A stretch of DNA of 64,000 bases from the NCBI GenBank assembly GCA_025331565.1, contig JAFREQ010000068.1, forward strand, positions 558,001 through 622,000. Direction: 5' to 3'. This DNA comes from Holacanthus passer (taxonomy: Eukaryota; Chordata; Actinopteri; Pomacanthidae). Both the position numbers and the translations under genes were made by a program. This document shows, one piece after another, positions 26,418 through 38,100 of this stretch; position 1 is the stretch's first letter, and each line of letters starts with the position of its first letter. The notes below the pieces were generated by a model that was not told the origin of the DNA, made no database searches, and was given only the letters and a program-made list of their open reading frames with translations.

Positions 26418-26720
26418 GAGCGAAAGAGGGCCAAATACGCAGAGCTCATCGCAGAGTGCCGGAGCAACGGCTAGAAAGCCCGCTGTGAGCCAGTCAAAGT
26501 CGGGTGCCGAGGCTTTACTGGCCACTCACTGCTGCGAACCCTTAAACTCCTTGGAGTGAAGGGACTGTAATCTAGGAAAGCCATCAAGAACACCCTAGAG
26601 GCCGCAGAGAGGGCCTCAAGGTGGCTGTGGATCCATAGGGGGGGAAGAGTGTATGAAGATTAAAGATCCGAAACAGGCTATGACCCCGGGTTCTTCAGTG
26701 ATGACGTATCCAAGTATCAC
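26418..26720 (+). mobile_element. LINE fragment A: C-terminal restriction-like endonuclease end and 3' UTR
   Basis: The frame starting at 26418 reads ERKRAKYAELIAECRSNG, a TAG stop (26472-26474), KARCEPVKVGCRGFTGHSLL, a TAA stop (26568-26570), then SRKAIKN...EAAERASRWLWIHRG, ending at TAA 26661-26663. The ERKR-KY, EVGCRGF-like and EAAE-ASRWLW motifs belong to the C-terminal restriction-enzyme-like endonuclease region of RLE-type non-LTR retrotransposons (R2/R4/NeSL-like grouping). The first stop replaces a usual Trp codon (TGG to TAG). The normal preceding region (up to the LELTVPWED-type motif) is missing, so the copy is truncated at about 26418. The bases after the stop (TGACCCCGGGTTCTTCAGTG, then ATGACGTATCC) resemble the family's 3' UTR. 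It is not functional. Confidence 0.85.
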
Positions 26721-27489
26721 CGGAAGGTGAATTCAACACTATCCCACCTGGCTTCCCAGCCAGTGACTTTCAGGGTCCAACAGAGTGGCGACAGCTGGAG
26801 AGACAGCAGACAGCTTGGAGAGACGGCAACCGGGGCAGGAAGGGCTAGCCCCCCGACCTGCAGCTCTCGAGAGGGACCACCCAACCAAGCTATGAAGAAC
26901 CCCGAAGAAAGATACCCCCAGGAATGCCCGAGAGGGGGGGAGCATGAGCATTCCAATTGGACTGAACTACCGGTAATGACCCAAGCAAACGGACAACGGA
27001 TTACGAATGCAGTTTGCATTTGTGGCAAAGTCTGCAAAAACCACAAAGGCCTGAAGATCCACCAGGCAAAGCCTGCCTCAGAAGGAACCAAGTGGAACAA
27101 CAGAACCTCAGAACCTGGTGAGACGGAGGAGGAGCCTGGTCCGGAATCACCCCACAGTACCCGGAACCTCCAAGTAATAAAAGTCCCCCCTCCAAGCAGG
27201 AAATCAGAAGCAAGAAGCTACTGGGCCAAAAACATAGTGGCCACCTCGCTCGCCCTGTCGAGGAGATCGACCACCATCTCCACGCCACCTTCAGTGACAC
27301 CCTGAGAGACCACAAGCTCGGGCCTTGTAGGGAACTGGTGGCACCGCCAGAACCAGCGACCCAATTCAACAGCGCTGAACCCACCCTGACGGAGGTAAAA
27401 GAAGCTGTCAGAGCTGCAAGATCTAGCTCCGCTCCCGGCCCCAGCGGTGTAACCTACAAAGTGTACAAGCATTGCCCGCGGCTCCTCCA
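26721..27489 (+). mobile_element. LINE fragment B: N-terminal zinc finger and start of the reverse transcriptase
   Basis: One frame (26727-27305) carries HSNWTELPVM and then a zinc-finger-like motif, CICGKVCKNHKGLKIHQAK (C97, C99, C103, H112 counted from 26727). The last metal ligand appears lost (Ser118 where family members have Cys). A frameshift near 27255 moves the reading to the frame with EEIDHHLHATFSDTL, then EVKEAVRAARSSSAPGPSGV and YKVYKHCPRLLQYL, the N-terminal edge of the reverse-transcriptase domain (region 0/1) of RLE-type LINEs. At QYL (about 27490) the LINE sequence stops and G6PD sequence starts. Its unusual position after fragment A (the element's own 3' end) suggests a head-to-tail pair of copies or a rearranged element. 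It is not functional. Confidence 0.85.
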
Positions 27490-27931
27490 GTACCTAAAGG
27501 ATCAACTCAGGCCACTTTCACCACTGCTGTACTCTATGTCCACAACGAACGCTGGGATGGTGTTCCTTTCATCCTCTGCCGTGGAAAAGCTCTGAATGAG
27601 TGGAAAGTGGAGATGTGGCTGCAGTTCACAGACGTCCTCGGGGACATTTTTTGGAAATCAGTGTCACAGGAATGAGCTAGTGATGCATGTCCAGCCCAAC
27701 GAGGCCATCTACGCTAAGATGATGAGCAAGAAACCCGGCGTATACTTTAGCCCTGAGGAGACTGAGCTTGACTTCACTTACAAGAGTAGATACAAGGATG
27801 TTAAACTTCCAGACGCTTACGAACATCTCATCCTGGATGTCTTCTGTGGAAGTAAGATGCACTTTGTACACAGTGATGAACTAAGGGAAGCACGGAGGAT
27901 CTTCACACCTCTTCTTCATCAGATAGACAAG
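27490..27931 (+). pseudogene. g6pd: intronless fragment of glucose-6-phosphate dehydrogenase inside a LINE
   Basis: The parent enzyme, G6PD, catalyses the NADP-dependent first step of the pentose phosphate pathway. Here VPKGST, LYVHNERWDGVPFI, KALNE, FTDV-GDIF, RNELV, VQPNEAIYAKMMSKKPG, KLPDAYE, LILDVFCGS, SDELREA and IFTPLLHQI appear in the order of the C-terminal half of the enzyme, roughly human codons 328-475. No intron interrupts about 148 codons that are spread over several exons in vertebrate genes. One extra T in the T6 run at 27647-27652 shifts the frame, creating a stop at 27673-27675. Several conserved Arg codons have become Trp, Cys or His (for example KALNER to KALNEW and YERLIL to YEHLIL), which fits decay at CpG sites. 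The usual last 40 or so codons, the 3' UTR and the poly-A tail are absent. LINE sequence lies directly on both sides in the same orientation. Confidence 0.93.
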
Positions 27932-28213
27932 ACGTCGTGGAAAGGAGAGACGTCAGCTGGTTCAGGACGAGATTCCAGCGGAGGTGGAGGAAGAGTGATG
28001 CAGCAAGATGGTCAGCATGTCCAAGCAAGGGGCATGGACTCGGTGGGAGCATGCATAATCCCGCAAAATCACCTGGGCAGATCGTCCAATCAGTCTATGA
28101 CATCCTCCTGAGCCCAGCCAACCTGCACACCTGGGGCCTAGTCGATATCCCCTGAGCACAAGCTGTGCCAGAGGAGGGGCGCTCTGGAGCACATCTTGTG
28201 TGGGCACTGTTAG
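27932..28213 (+). mobile_element. LINE fragment C: post-RT region and zinc knuckle
   Basis: Immediately after the G6PD fragment, one frame reads RRGKERRQLVQDEIPAEVEE, a stop, then SKQGAWTRWEHA, a stop, SRKITWAD. A shifted frame continues VYDILLSPANLHTWGL, and a further shift gives PEHKLCQRRGALEHILCGHC. The GAW-RWE, RKITWA, VYD-L-SPANLHTWG and LC-RG-LEHIL-C motifs are those found between the reverse transcriptase and the endonuclease of RLE-type LINEs, including the CCHC knuckle (first Cys apparently lost). Two stops and at least two frameshifts make it a relic. The endonuclease that should follow is absent downstream; a piece of it lies upstream at 26418. Confidence 0.85.
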
Positions 28214-30778
28214 ACTGATTCTCCACATGTTAACCTGCCAAAGCCTCAGGAACAGATCTGGGCTGAGAGGTGATTTTGGCATAGTGGCCACACTCGGTAC
28301 TGCAGTATCACATAGCACAAACCAGCTCAAAAGGCATTTTTATAAAAAACAGAAGCACTCTGAAATGACACTTTGTATTATCAGAATTTGATCCATTTGG
28401 TCCAATAATATTTGGAAAGTCTTGAGAGCTGCATTAGAAAATTATTTCATCTTATTTAAGTTTCTGGAGCCGACAGGAAGTCAGCTGCCTCAGCCACAGA
28501 AAGCTGGACAAGGACTCCAAAAGACACGCTCTATGGGTGTGAGGAAGCTTGCAGAGATGGGTTTGGTTGGCATATGCGTTCAGTGAAACACTTTCATAAA
28601 AATTAAATAGGGTCCATTTTGAAATGCAATATTCAGTTTTTCTTCATATATAAATGCAACTTGTGCAGCTTGAGTGAGGGAAACTAACATGTTACCTTGT
28701 TATGCACAACCTGCAGACAATAAGTGTTAGACCTATGGGTTTTGTTTTTTAATAGTTGCTGTTTTTGAGTGTTTGAAAATATGCTAAAATCCTCAAATGC
28801 TTAATTATTGACTATAATAATAGGGCTACAGTTGGTTTGGGTGCTTGTGTGTCCTCAAACTAAATCTTTTACCCAGTAGATTGATGGCACTGAGAGGCTT
28901 TTGACAACACGTCAGACGTCACCTTACATAGCAGAAATTAAAATGCTTTTCCAGTTGCTGCAGTTTCTCAAGCTCCTCGGCAGACAGCTGTTGCCATCTG
29001 CACATTTGGAATAAGGAAAAGCTTATGGAGGAAAGAGGGGGAGGAGATGTTTTGCTGGATCTTCACAGATTCCACGGCGATTAGGAGCACCTTCTCTTCT
29101 CTTCTCTTCACGTAATGCCTTTGAAAGCGAGGTTGAGGATTACTAATTGGATTAAATGGAGCCAGTGACATATATTGCACTTCTCACCAGTACAGAGCGT
29201 GTAATCCGGCCATTTACTGAGCTTTTTTTTCCTAAGATGTCCCAAAAGATGGGATCACCTATTGGTCAAACAATGTGAGCCAGACTGTGATGTCCCTTTC
29301 TTTATATGTTTTTCTTAGTGGAGAGTAAGGTGGTGGTATTTTTTGTTTGTGGCTCTCACTGCTCTTATAGTTGATCCATGCAAACCACTGCTGTTTCTGT
29401 TAGAAATGTAACATGTATCTCTGCTTCTGGGCCCTGACTAACAAGGTGTCGGTCTGAGTAACAATAAAGAAAAAGATCAGCTCCAAAGGAAACATATAAT
29501 ACTAATATTTCAACTAAAAATGTTCATTGTCAGGAATGCTTTTCAAACATTTCTATGTAGGAGAATGTAGGAGAATCACCTTGACAGTGGTAATATGATT
29601 TGGCGATTACCATTACTTGCTACTTTTTGCACATTCATATTTACCAGACTCTCAGTGGTCACTTAACAATCCAGTAAACACAATTTATAACATCCAGTTT
29701 TTGTTGACATTGTCAGAAATGTTGAAACTTCAGCTAGATGTTTGTTATTGAGGTCAGAGTTAAAGTTGGTGTTGTACTGAACCACATTACCTTGAGAGGT
29801 GTTTCTATTTTTTGTTCTCCCTGATTACGTACATGAGGGCAGAATATTAGAAACAACTCTGAATATAATGCAGTCCAGCACAACAACACCCCTAACCTTG
29901 ATTTTATATTTTTTATACTCTTTTTTTTATAATCACCTCCATGACAGTGTCAAAAACTGAGCATTATAAGTATCATCACGAGTCAAATACTGTGTATGCA
30001 AAAACCTACTTGGCAACAGATCTGATTCTCATTCTGATTCACCTAATAATAAGTGGCCATTGGGTGTATTTACAATATGTTTTCTATCCAGTATTTTTAC
30101 TCTCTGTACTTATGAGCAAATTCAAAGACAAACTTTCATCATCTTATGATCTACAATAAAGTTCTTTCTTTTTCTGACTCAAGAATATCAACACTGTCTC
30201 AGATGCATTGGGGATTCACAGGTTCATGGTTCACACATGGACACCAAAGATTTTAATAACAACTAGTTTTGCTCCGTCTCGTCCTCTTCATGTAAATGGA
30301 GGAAGCCAACCGCAACAATTGTCAATGGAGCTGTGGGACGTGGCACTGGCGCGGCACTCTGCCCACCCTGCCCCGCTGTCGTAATCAGCCCGAGAGGCAG
30401 GACGGGGGGGCCGTGGCAGCAGATAGTATTTCTCCTTGGCCAAAAGGCGCTGCCCAGACAGAGAGCTCTTTGTTGCCCCCCTCTAAGAACGGCTTTCACT
30501 TTGCAATTGTGGAGGTAATTCCAGAGCTGTGCCCCATGAGTTTTTTTCTCTCTCCCTCCCTGCCAAAATCGTGACCTGCAATCGGAAAGACCTTTCAGCC
30601 ATGGTTGCCTGGTCGTCAGTTCTCAGTGAGTGCGCAGCGCGATGATAGCATTACATTACTAAACAAAGAGAATGAAATTTCAATGCAGGGGGACCAGGGT
30701 GGAAAAACTTGTTAAATGCAGGTTCAGTTGCCAGATTAAACACCAGACACCTGTTTGATTACTCAAGTGGAGATTAGA

Positions 30779-30799
30779 TTTTTTTTTTTTTTTTTTTTT
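30779..30799. repeat. T21 homopolymer
   Basis: An uninterrupted run of 21 T. It would be an A tail on the minus strand, but no minus-strand retroposon is recognisable beside it. Confidence 0.9.
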
Positions 30800-33317
30800 A
30801 AATCCAACGTGCAATCAGAGCAAATCATCACAAACATGTCAAGGCCCCGCTGCAAGGTGATCATCAAAATGTCAATTCTCCAGCACTTTAAAAACGGAAT
30901 AATCAGCACATCGCTATTTCCTGTGATATGGGTACAACATTCCCTCAGGTGATCGTTCGACTTCCATAGAAAGCTGCACAGCTCGAGGTAGCTTCAGTAC
31001 GGAGGAATGCTGCATCCTGCATGAGGAGACACATGTTCTGCTAACACAAGTAAAAGACTGATTCCTGGCATAGATTCAATCTGCTTGTAGAATTGCAATA
31101 ATAATAATAATAATCATTGAGTATAATATAAAAGTGTCTTTTAAGTAGCAGCAAATGTGTCCTCCATCAAGAGAAGGTTAAACTAGGTAACACTTAGGAA
31201 TCACTTCTGCACCTCAGAGACCAACAGGCCATCATTTATATCTGAAGGATGAGCAGTTTGCTAATGTCACGTTGCATTTGAAGTCCCTTGCTATCATTTG
31301 GGCCACCTAAAGTATGTGTGATGCTACCTGGTACATCTTTAAATGCAAAGTTTGGGTCATTAACAGGTTTCAGGAGGCTCAGTCAAACTGACATTAAAGA
31401 AACTCATACATGTTGACACCTGGCATTATCATCCATCCTGGGAGATCTAATGACAGTGGGCAGTTCTAAGTACGTCAGTTAACACCTGGCTTTAGATTTC
31501 GTCTCCACGTGTCTCAAGCAACCACTTGTGTGGCTCTTACTTCCCCACTCAATGCAAAAATCAGGTACATCCTTTTCATTTGTAAAGATGTACTGACTCA
31601 ATGGGTCAAATGGAAATCAGACGGCATGTTTCGTGTCCACAGGAATCCATTTTGTTGTAGTTTCTTGTTGTTGCACTTAATATGAGTACGTAGCCTACGT
31701 ACCTAACCCTTACATGGAGGACATAGGTTGAGCAGGCCGTCCTTCAATGTGAGCCAGGACACATTCACTGCTAAAGGAATGTGGCCATATGTGGCCCAGA
31801 CAACCTCCGAAAGTGATCTGAGGATCTTGACGCGTCCTCAATGTGTCTCACACCTGTACTTAAAGCTGTCCTTTTGTGATTGGATCATCCAAGATACACG
31901 TTAATGCCAAGTGCAAACTGTTTCAAAGAGCAAAGGTGACCGGGATGAAAATATCAAAGCCTTGAATATGGAGTAGATTTATATATTGTCATCTTTCAGA
32001 TCTGATAACAAATATAATCAATCTTTAAACTCTTGAATATGTACGGTTTTTGCATCACATACAATTTTTGTATCACATAAAACCAAAATAATTTTAACTC
32101 GAGGTCCACTTCGTAGCTTTTTCTAGAGCTTTCAGCTGCATCTCACAGTCTTCACAAACTGATGGAGTTTGCTCAGTTTGAGGATAAGATGGGAGGCGGA
32201 GATTGTAGATTGTATACATTTTAAAACCCCTGCAGGAAAATAGTAATAAAATCAGAGGAGAAGGGAGATGAGACAAGGTGGTGGACTGGGAGAAGAAACG
32301 TGACCCACCAAAACTCCCACCACCATCACCCCCCTCCTGCACTCCTACTCGTTGTATTCCTCTCCTTCCCATTGAGGATGCATTCCTGGCACACCACACC
32401 CAAGATCATTGTAATGAAAATTCCTGTGCCTATGCCAAAAGGATCCAGTTGCCGCTAATCCTTTTGCAGAGCATCACCTGATCCCGAGGCCGGCGGAGGT
32501 TAGGACTGCAGCCCTGCCAATGGTTGGAGGTGCTTGAAACACGGGCAGAGAGTGGATGTCGGGGTGGGGGGTCAGTGACAGTCAACAGTGGCTCAAAACC
32601 CATCTGTTGAGCAAATCTTTCATGATACCCTCATCCCCTTGATTCACATCCACCTCTGCTTCCTCCTCAAGCTCCCATTACTTGGAATTTCTGATCATCG
32701 TCGCATCACAGGAATATTTTGTTACCGAGCTTCACACTTTGTACCATCAGACTGTTTGTAATGTTGGAAAGTTTACTCCACTGTTCTCACAGTTAGCTGC
32801 TCTGAATTAAAGTGTCAGCTATAAAATATGAAATCTCAAAACTCCTCAGACGCACACTCGAGCCTTGAGAAACACATCTCACCGTTTTCCAGAAGGAGTG
32901 ATGATTCAAATGGCTAAACCTAAAACAAACATGCCACAAAATGCAGTTTAATCATTTCCTCCGGCTGAGCCTGCATTGTCTGGGAGAATTATCATCAAAA
33001 CCACGGAGGGAAGATATGTTCCATATGATTTCAGGTCCAACCCACTAAGACAGAAGAAAAGCTTGTGTTTTTTGTATCTGCAAAGCAAAGCTGCTCCTAT
33101 TACAGAGTCTTTTTGAGCGGTGTCTTGGAGAAGGAATCTGATCTGACAATGCAGACACAACACTGAACAGAGTCGACTGATATAGGGATCAGTGTGAGAG
33201 TGAAAAGAAAAGGTAAAGATGACACTGCTGTTATAATATCTAATATATATTTGCTACTTTTTTCAGCTTCACTTTTGCTTCACTTTCATCTCAGGGAACT
33301 TCTCACAACCAGGACAG

Positions 33318-33395
33318 GTTTTAGTTCTGGCTATTAGGACAGTCAGAGGGTTAATGCCTTGCTCAAGGGCATCTGAGCGCTAGGGGTTAAGAGAA
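33318..33395. repeat. possible fish repeat fragment
   Basis: The string TTAATGCCTTGCTCAAGGGC followed by ATCTGAGCGCTAGGGG resembles a short motif (CCTTGCTCAAGGGCA) that recurs in many fish interspersed repeats. The boundaries are unclear. Confidence 0.35.
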
Positions 33396-34779
33396 AGGAG
33401 AGTCTTACTCATCTCGTGTGCATGCTTCTGTTTTCACATCCATTATGGAGGTTGGAGCGAAGTACAATTTGCAGGGCGCTTGCTGGGTAGTAACAATATG
33501 AGGTTTAAGTGAAAGTTATGTATTTGACATTTTAAGAGTTTAAAAAATATATTTGCTAACTTTGTCTGGTAGATTTGGTGACTAAACCTAACTAAATGCA
33601 ACTGTTAAACAAATGTAACCACATGCTGTGGAAGGTCTGGTACGACGAAGGTCAGGTATGCCTTTCACTTCTACTCTCCAGCTGCCATATCTGTCATTTA
33701 GGGAGTCATTGGCATTGACCTATTTAATAGTTTGGGTACGAGGACGTGTTCCAACAAAAACAAAACGAAAGGCACAAGGCCAAACTAAATAGGGGTTGCA
33801 CTGCGACAGGTGTCGGTGAAAAGATGATCCCCGGTGAGAAATACATCGACAGGTCTGGAGGCTTATCAGACACCAAAATACTACAGGGCGTTTCAGAATA
33901 TTCTGACACAGCAATCACTGTATTATCTACCTGAGTAATTGCGAGGTAAACTGAAGGATTACTCAGTGCACACTTCAAAATGTTCTACCAAGAAGTTTGA
34001 AGTTTGCTTACATTTTTTTTGGCCAATACAGAGCGTAGCATTGTGACAAATGTTGAGTATGTTTCAATATCTCTGATTGGTGACCCAATATTTCTTTGAG
34101 GGAGCTCTTGGTTTCAGGAACCCTTTGAACTGTATGACTTACTTGTTGCATGTCAAAGCCTTAATTGGTCCTATTTATTCTCTTTTCAGTAGATAACAGG
34201 TCAGGCCTGATGGCGTCACATAGCATCATCACAGAGGTTTGATTGCTGAAAAGTCAGTGATAAACATCAGCTTTGACAGTGATAAAGAATCAGAAAGGAG
34301 ACGTTCACGACTACGTTGGTCATACGGCGAGATAAGAGGCAGAAACACCAACTTCCTCCATCCACAGTAGCCTCAACAGACCAGAATGCAATGCAGCCAC
34401 GACACAGATTGCGGTTAAGCTGTGAGTAACTTGTATCACCCACAGCTGGATACAACAAGTTCAGGCCTGTTGTCAAAGCCATTCTGGAAAATGTAGGAGT
34501 TGATTATATCAGTATATGTATAGAAAGGTAAAAGTGAGGGGGGACTTCCACATATATTGGTCAGATAAACACAAGTTTCTTCAAGGTCTGTCTGTATGTA
34601 CCAACACACATTTTTCTCATCTTCTTCCTTCCTCTTGTCTAAGAGGGTTAAGTAAATGATACTTTCATCACAGTACGGCAGTGACTGTTCTTGCTTGGAA
34701 ATACAGCATATCTGATTTCTGCTTACAGATCCTGATGAGCCAAAACGCGTGTTCCAAATCTTGATTTAAAACAAGCGCG

Positions 34780-35150
34780 CCGCTAAAAGCTTGGAGGAAA
34801 TCACTAATGAAAACTTGGCAGAAGGTAACCGCCTATATATCACCCTCGCATGAATGTTACATGAGCTTTTAATTTACAGCATTAAAACATGCTACGGCTG
34901 CATTACTATTTACCTTTCCATATCCGATAGCCCCGACCGGTTGCCATGGGGTTTCAGTCATATCCAATCCCGGCCCCTTTGGCACACACTCTTATCTCTG
35001 TTTAAATATCCGGTTACTTCCCCCTCTGGTCCAGGCACACAGAGACATGTCATTAAGAGCAGTATCTCTCCCCAGCCCAGGCTTCCTTCCTGTGCGCGTG
35101 GTGACGGATTGATTTTCTCCGGTAGGGACCCACTGCAAGAAATATTCATC
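34780..35150. promoter_or_regulatory. candidate cis-regulatory block
   Basis: Repeat-free, even-composition sequence with several homeodomain-like cores (for example CACTAATGA near 34803 and CTTTTAATTTAC near 34866). The call is inference only; alignment to other fish would decide. Confidence 0.2.
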
Positions 35151-38100
35151 TAAACAGGTTATTTAATCTGGTGCCGAGTCTTAAAACAGCATTTTATTTT
35201 TTCATAGATGAGGAAAAACAGCTAAGAGCAAAGAGAGATGATTTCACTTTTCTACAATTGTTCCCAGAAAATTCTTCAGCCAAGTGACATCACCTTGAAA
35301 TAAGTGGAGTGATCGACCTTGTTATCGCTTTTTCCAATATTTCTTTAATAAGTGAAGTTGTGCTGGAAAAATAAATGAAATTATGTCACGCTACCAAACT
35401 CCTTCATTGGATGAAATGATTTAAAAGTGGAATTAAGTTGTCTATAACTATTACTGACCTCAAACGGCGACCATGAAATTGCAAAACTAATTTAAAAGTT
35501 GGAATCGGCGTTCTACTGTGCTGTTGTTTTTCTTAATTATATCTTATCATAACCATCTGGACTGTAGGAAACACGACAAAAGGGCACATTCGCTCTCTGC
35601 TACTCAGATTTGTTGGGTTGCAGCCATCTGGTTAATGACACCATGCCATCTTATTGCATCACGACCATAAATAACACACGGTATATTAGTTGTTCAATGA
35701 CATTTTCATTGCATATAAAAGCAAACATCTTAACAAATTCAATATCGGACGCCCTGTCATCTTCACTACTTTGAACAGACGTGAAACTTAAAACTTGCTC
35801 CATAAGAGCCACTAAAAGGACAAACACAGGATTGTTACGTCAAATTTTGTTTTCAAGGTCAAGAATGAATTTCCATGTCTATTTTTAACCCATTTTGGAA
35901 GGTAAGGATCCTTCATATGCACAGAAAAGTTGCTGTAATTGCTAATCACTATTACGGACAAGATAATGGTAACGACTGAGCAGCATTTTTAACCCCCTGC
36001 AGCCTGCATTGTGGTGATTTTGTCTAAATGTGTTTGGTGCATGAACAAACAAATCCTTAACACAGAATCCTAAAGTAAAACTGCTAATTCATCTGTATCA
36101 ATAAACCAAAGTCAGGTCGAGTATCGAAATTTTCGTGTACAAACACCTGCAACACCATGAGCGCTCTCAAGAAATTGAATCTTGCCCCTCTCTATGATGA
36201 GCTTCTTCTCACCCCACTCTCAAATGTGGTGGTTCAGGACAGCTATTAAAACAGACTTCAGACCTGTTTGGATGACACTTTATATAAACTAGTACGCTTC
36301 ACTAACTCTGCTGTGAACAGTAGGTGTGGATAAGGCATTACCAAGTCATTAATGTAATTATGTATTCAGAAATTAAACAAACCAGAACCAGCAACAGATT
36401 GAACCTACTGAAGACCTTCAGAAGCAGCACCTGAACGATGCATCATGGATGGTGATGCAAACATTTCTAACAAAACAAACCAACTACATCGTCAGTCCCT
36501 ACAAATCCTTGTGCTGAACTATGACCTGAATCAGAGAGGTGAATTGAGATTTCTAGAATAATCAGCTGCAGTGAGAATCTGCTCATAGCACGTTTAGTAG
36601 TAAGCGAAAAGACTTGTTAAAATGGACATTTTTTACAGTGGAGTCTTGGGTCTGTGGCTTGGCGTCTGCTCTCCGGAGCAGCCCTTGGTACCCACAGGGG
36701 TCAAATCTCCCTCCTCTGTTTCTGGAAGAACAGAGGCTGTTAAGAGAGGCCTACACTCCAGTATCTTCAAATCAATGGAAGCACTTCCTCTCTCCTTGTC
36801 CTCCACGGGCACAGAGGGCGTATCGATTACAGCAATATACGTAATACATTCCCGTGTTTCTCGACTGCTTGTAAATACGCGGCTTGATGAGAGATTCCTG
36901 GTCTGGTGTTAAGAGGAGAGGTCTTGCCTGCGAGAAACCTCATTTTAAGAGAGTTCATTTTTCATGCTTTACCAGAACCGCCGGTCATGGATGTGGAGCG
37001 ATGTTAGCCACATCGGGATAAATGCACAAGGCCGACCCTCAAAGCCGTCCACTGTACAGCTGTGGGGACTGAACACCCCAAAAAGACATACTTATCTTGA
37101 GGTATAAAATTTTCTTTCAGCACCCCGGCTCTCCCACAGGTTTTGTCGTGATCGTGTTACACGTCCTCACGGTAAGAGCGAGGGAGGGGGGCAACTTTTG
37201 CACGTCTTAATCGTAAAAATGTTTGTCCATTGTACAGATGCCCCGGAGTTGAACTCTTAGGGAGAGTAAACAGAGGGGGGAACGGCTACGCAGGCCTTTC
37301 CTTCTCTTTCAGCTGCACTAATGATGTTGTGCCGGACCACAGCTGTTTTTTCGTGGCAGGTGTGCAAGTGGGAGCCACAGCAGACTGCACTCGGCCCGGA
37401 TCGGAGGAATGCCAAAAACAAGACGGAAGGAGAGGAGACGGGGCACATAGCGAGGCGGAGAAACGAATATCCACACAAGATACAGCTCCCCGAGCTCCCA
37501 GAAAGCTGGATACAATATTCAATTGAGAATTTCCCCTCAACACCTGGCCACCGGCATAAGTAGGATATTGATGTGGGTCCCGCGCCAGAGCCCCACAGCT
37601 TGACTCATTTCAAATCCTCTGGCGATTTCATGCGGTATTTAGCCGAAATGCTTGGACAAGAACTCGTCTGGAGTTCTTTCCTGAGACGGGGGACATAGCC
37701 AGTATGTCTTGAATATGCACTCCGGCTGGTCTGGGCCATGAGGATAGAAATGGCCCCAAGATCATTTCCTGTTTGGAACTGGGATCAGGAGCGAGAGGGG
37801 AAAATATGCACAGAATATTTGCTGTGTGGATTGGAGAAGATCAGCGTGGAGATTACTACAAGGCCATTGTAAGACTGTATGTACTGTACAAAAGAGTAAT
37901 GTGATGTTTAATCTTTTGAGTTTTTCCATTTAAACTGCCAGAGATGAAGCTAAAACTAAGATATTATGTAATTGTAGAAATTCAGTCTGGTGGAGATCCA
38001 TGTCTTGGCTGTATTACAGATGCTCTGATTGGCCGCTGGTGATTTCATACTTGAGACATTTATGATAATAATAATAATAATTACCACATATGAAATTTAA

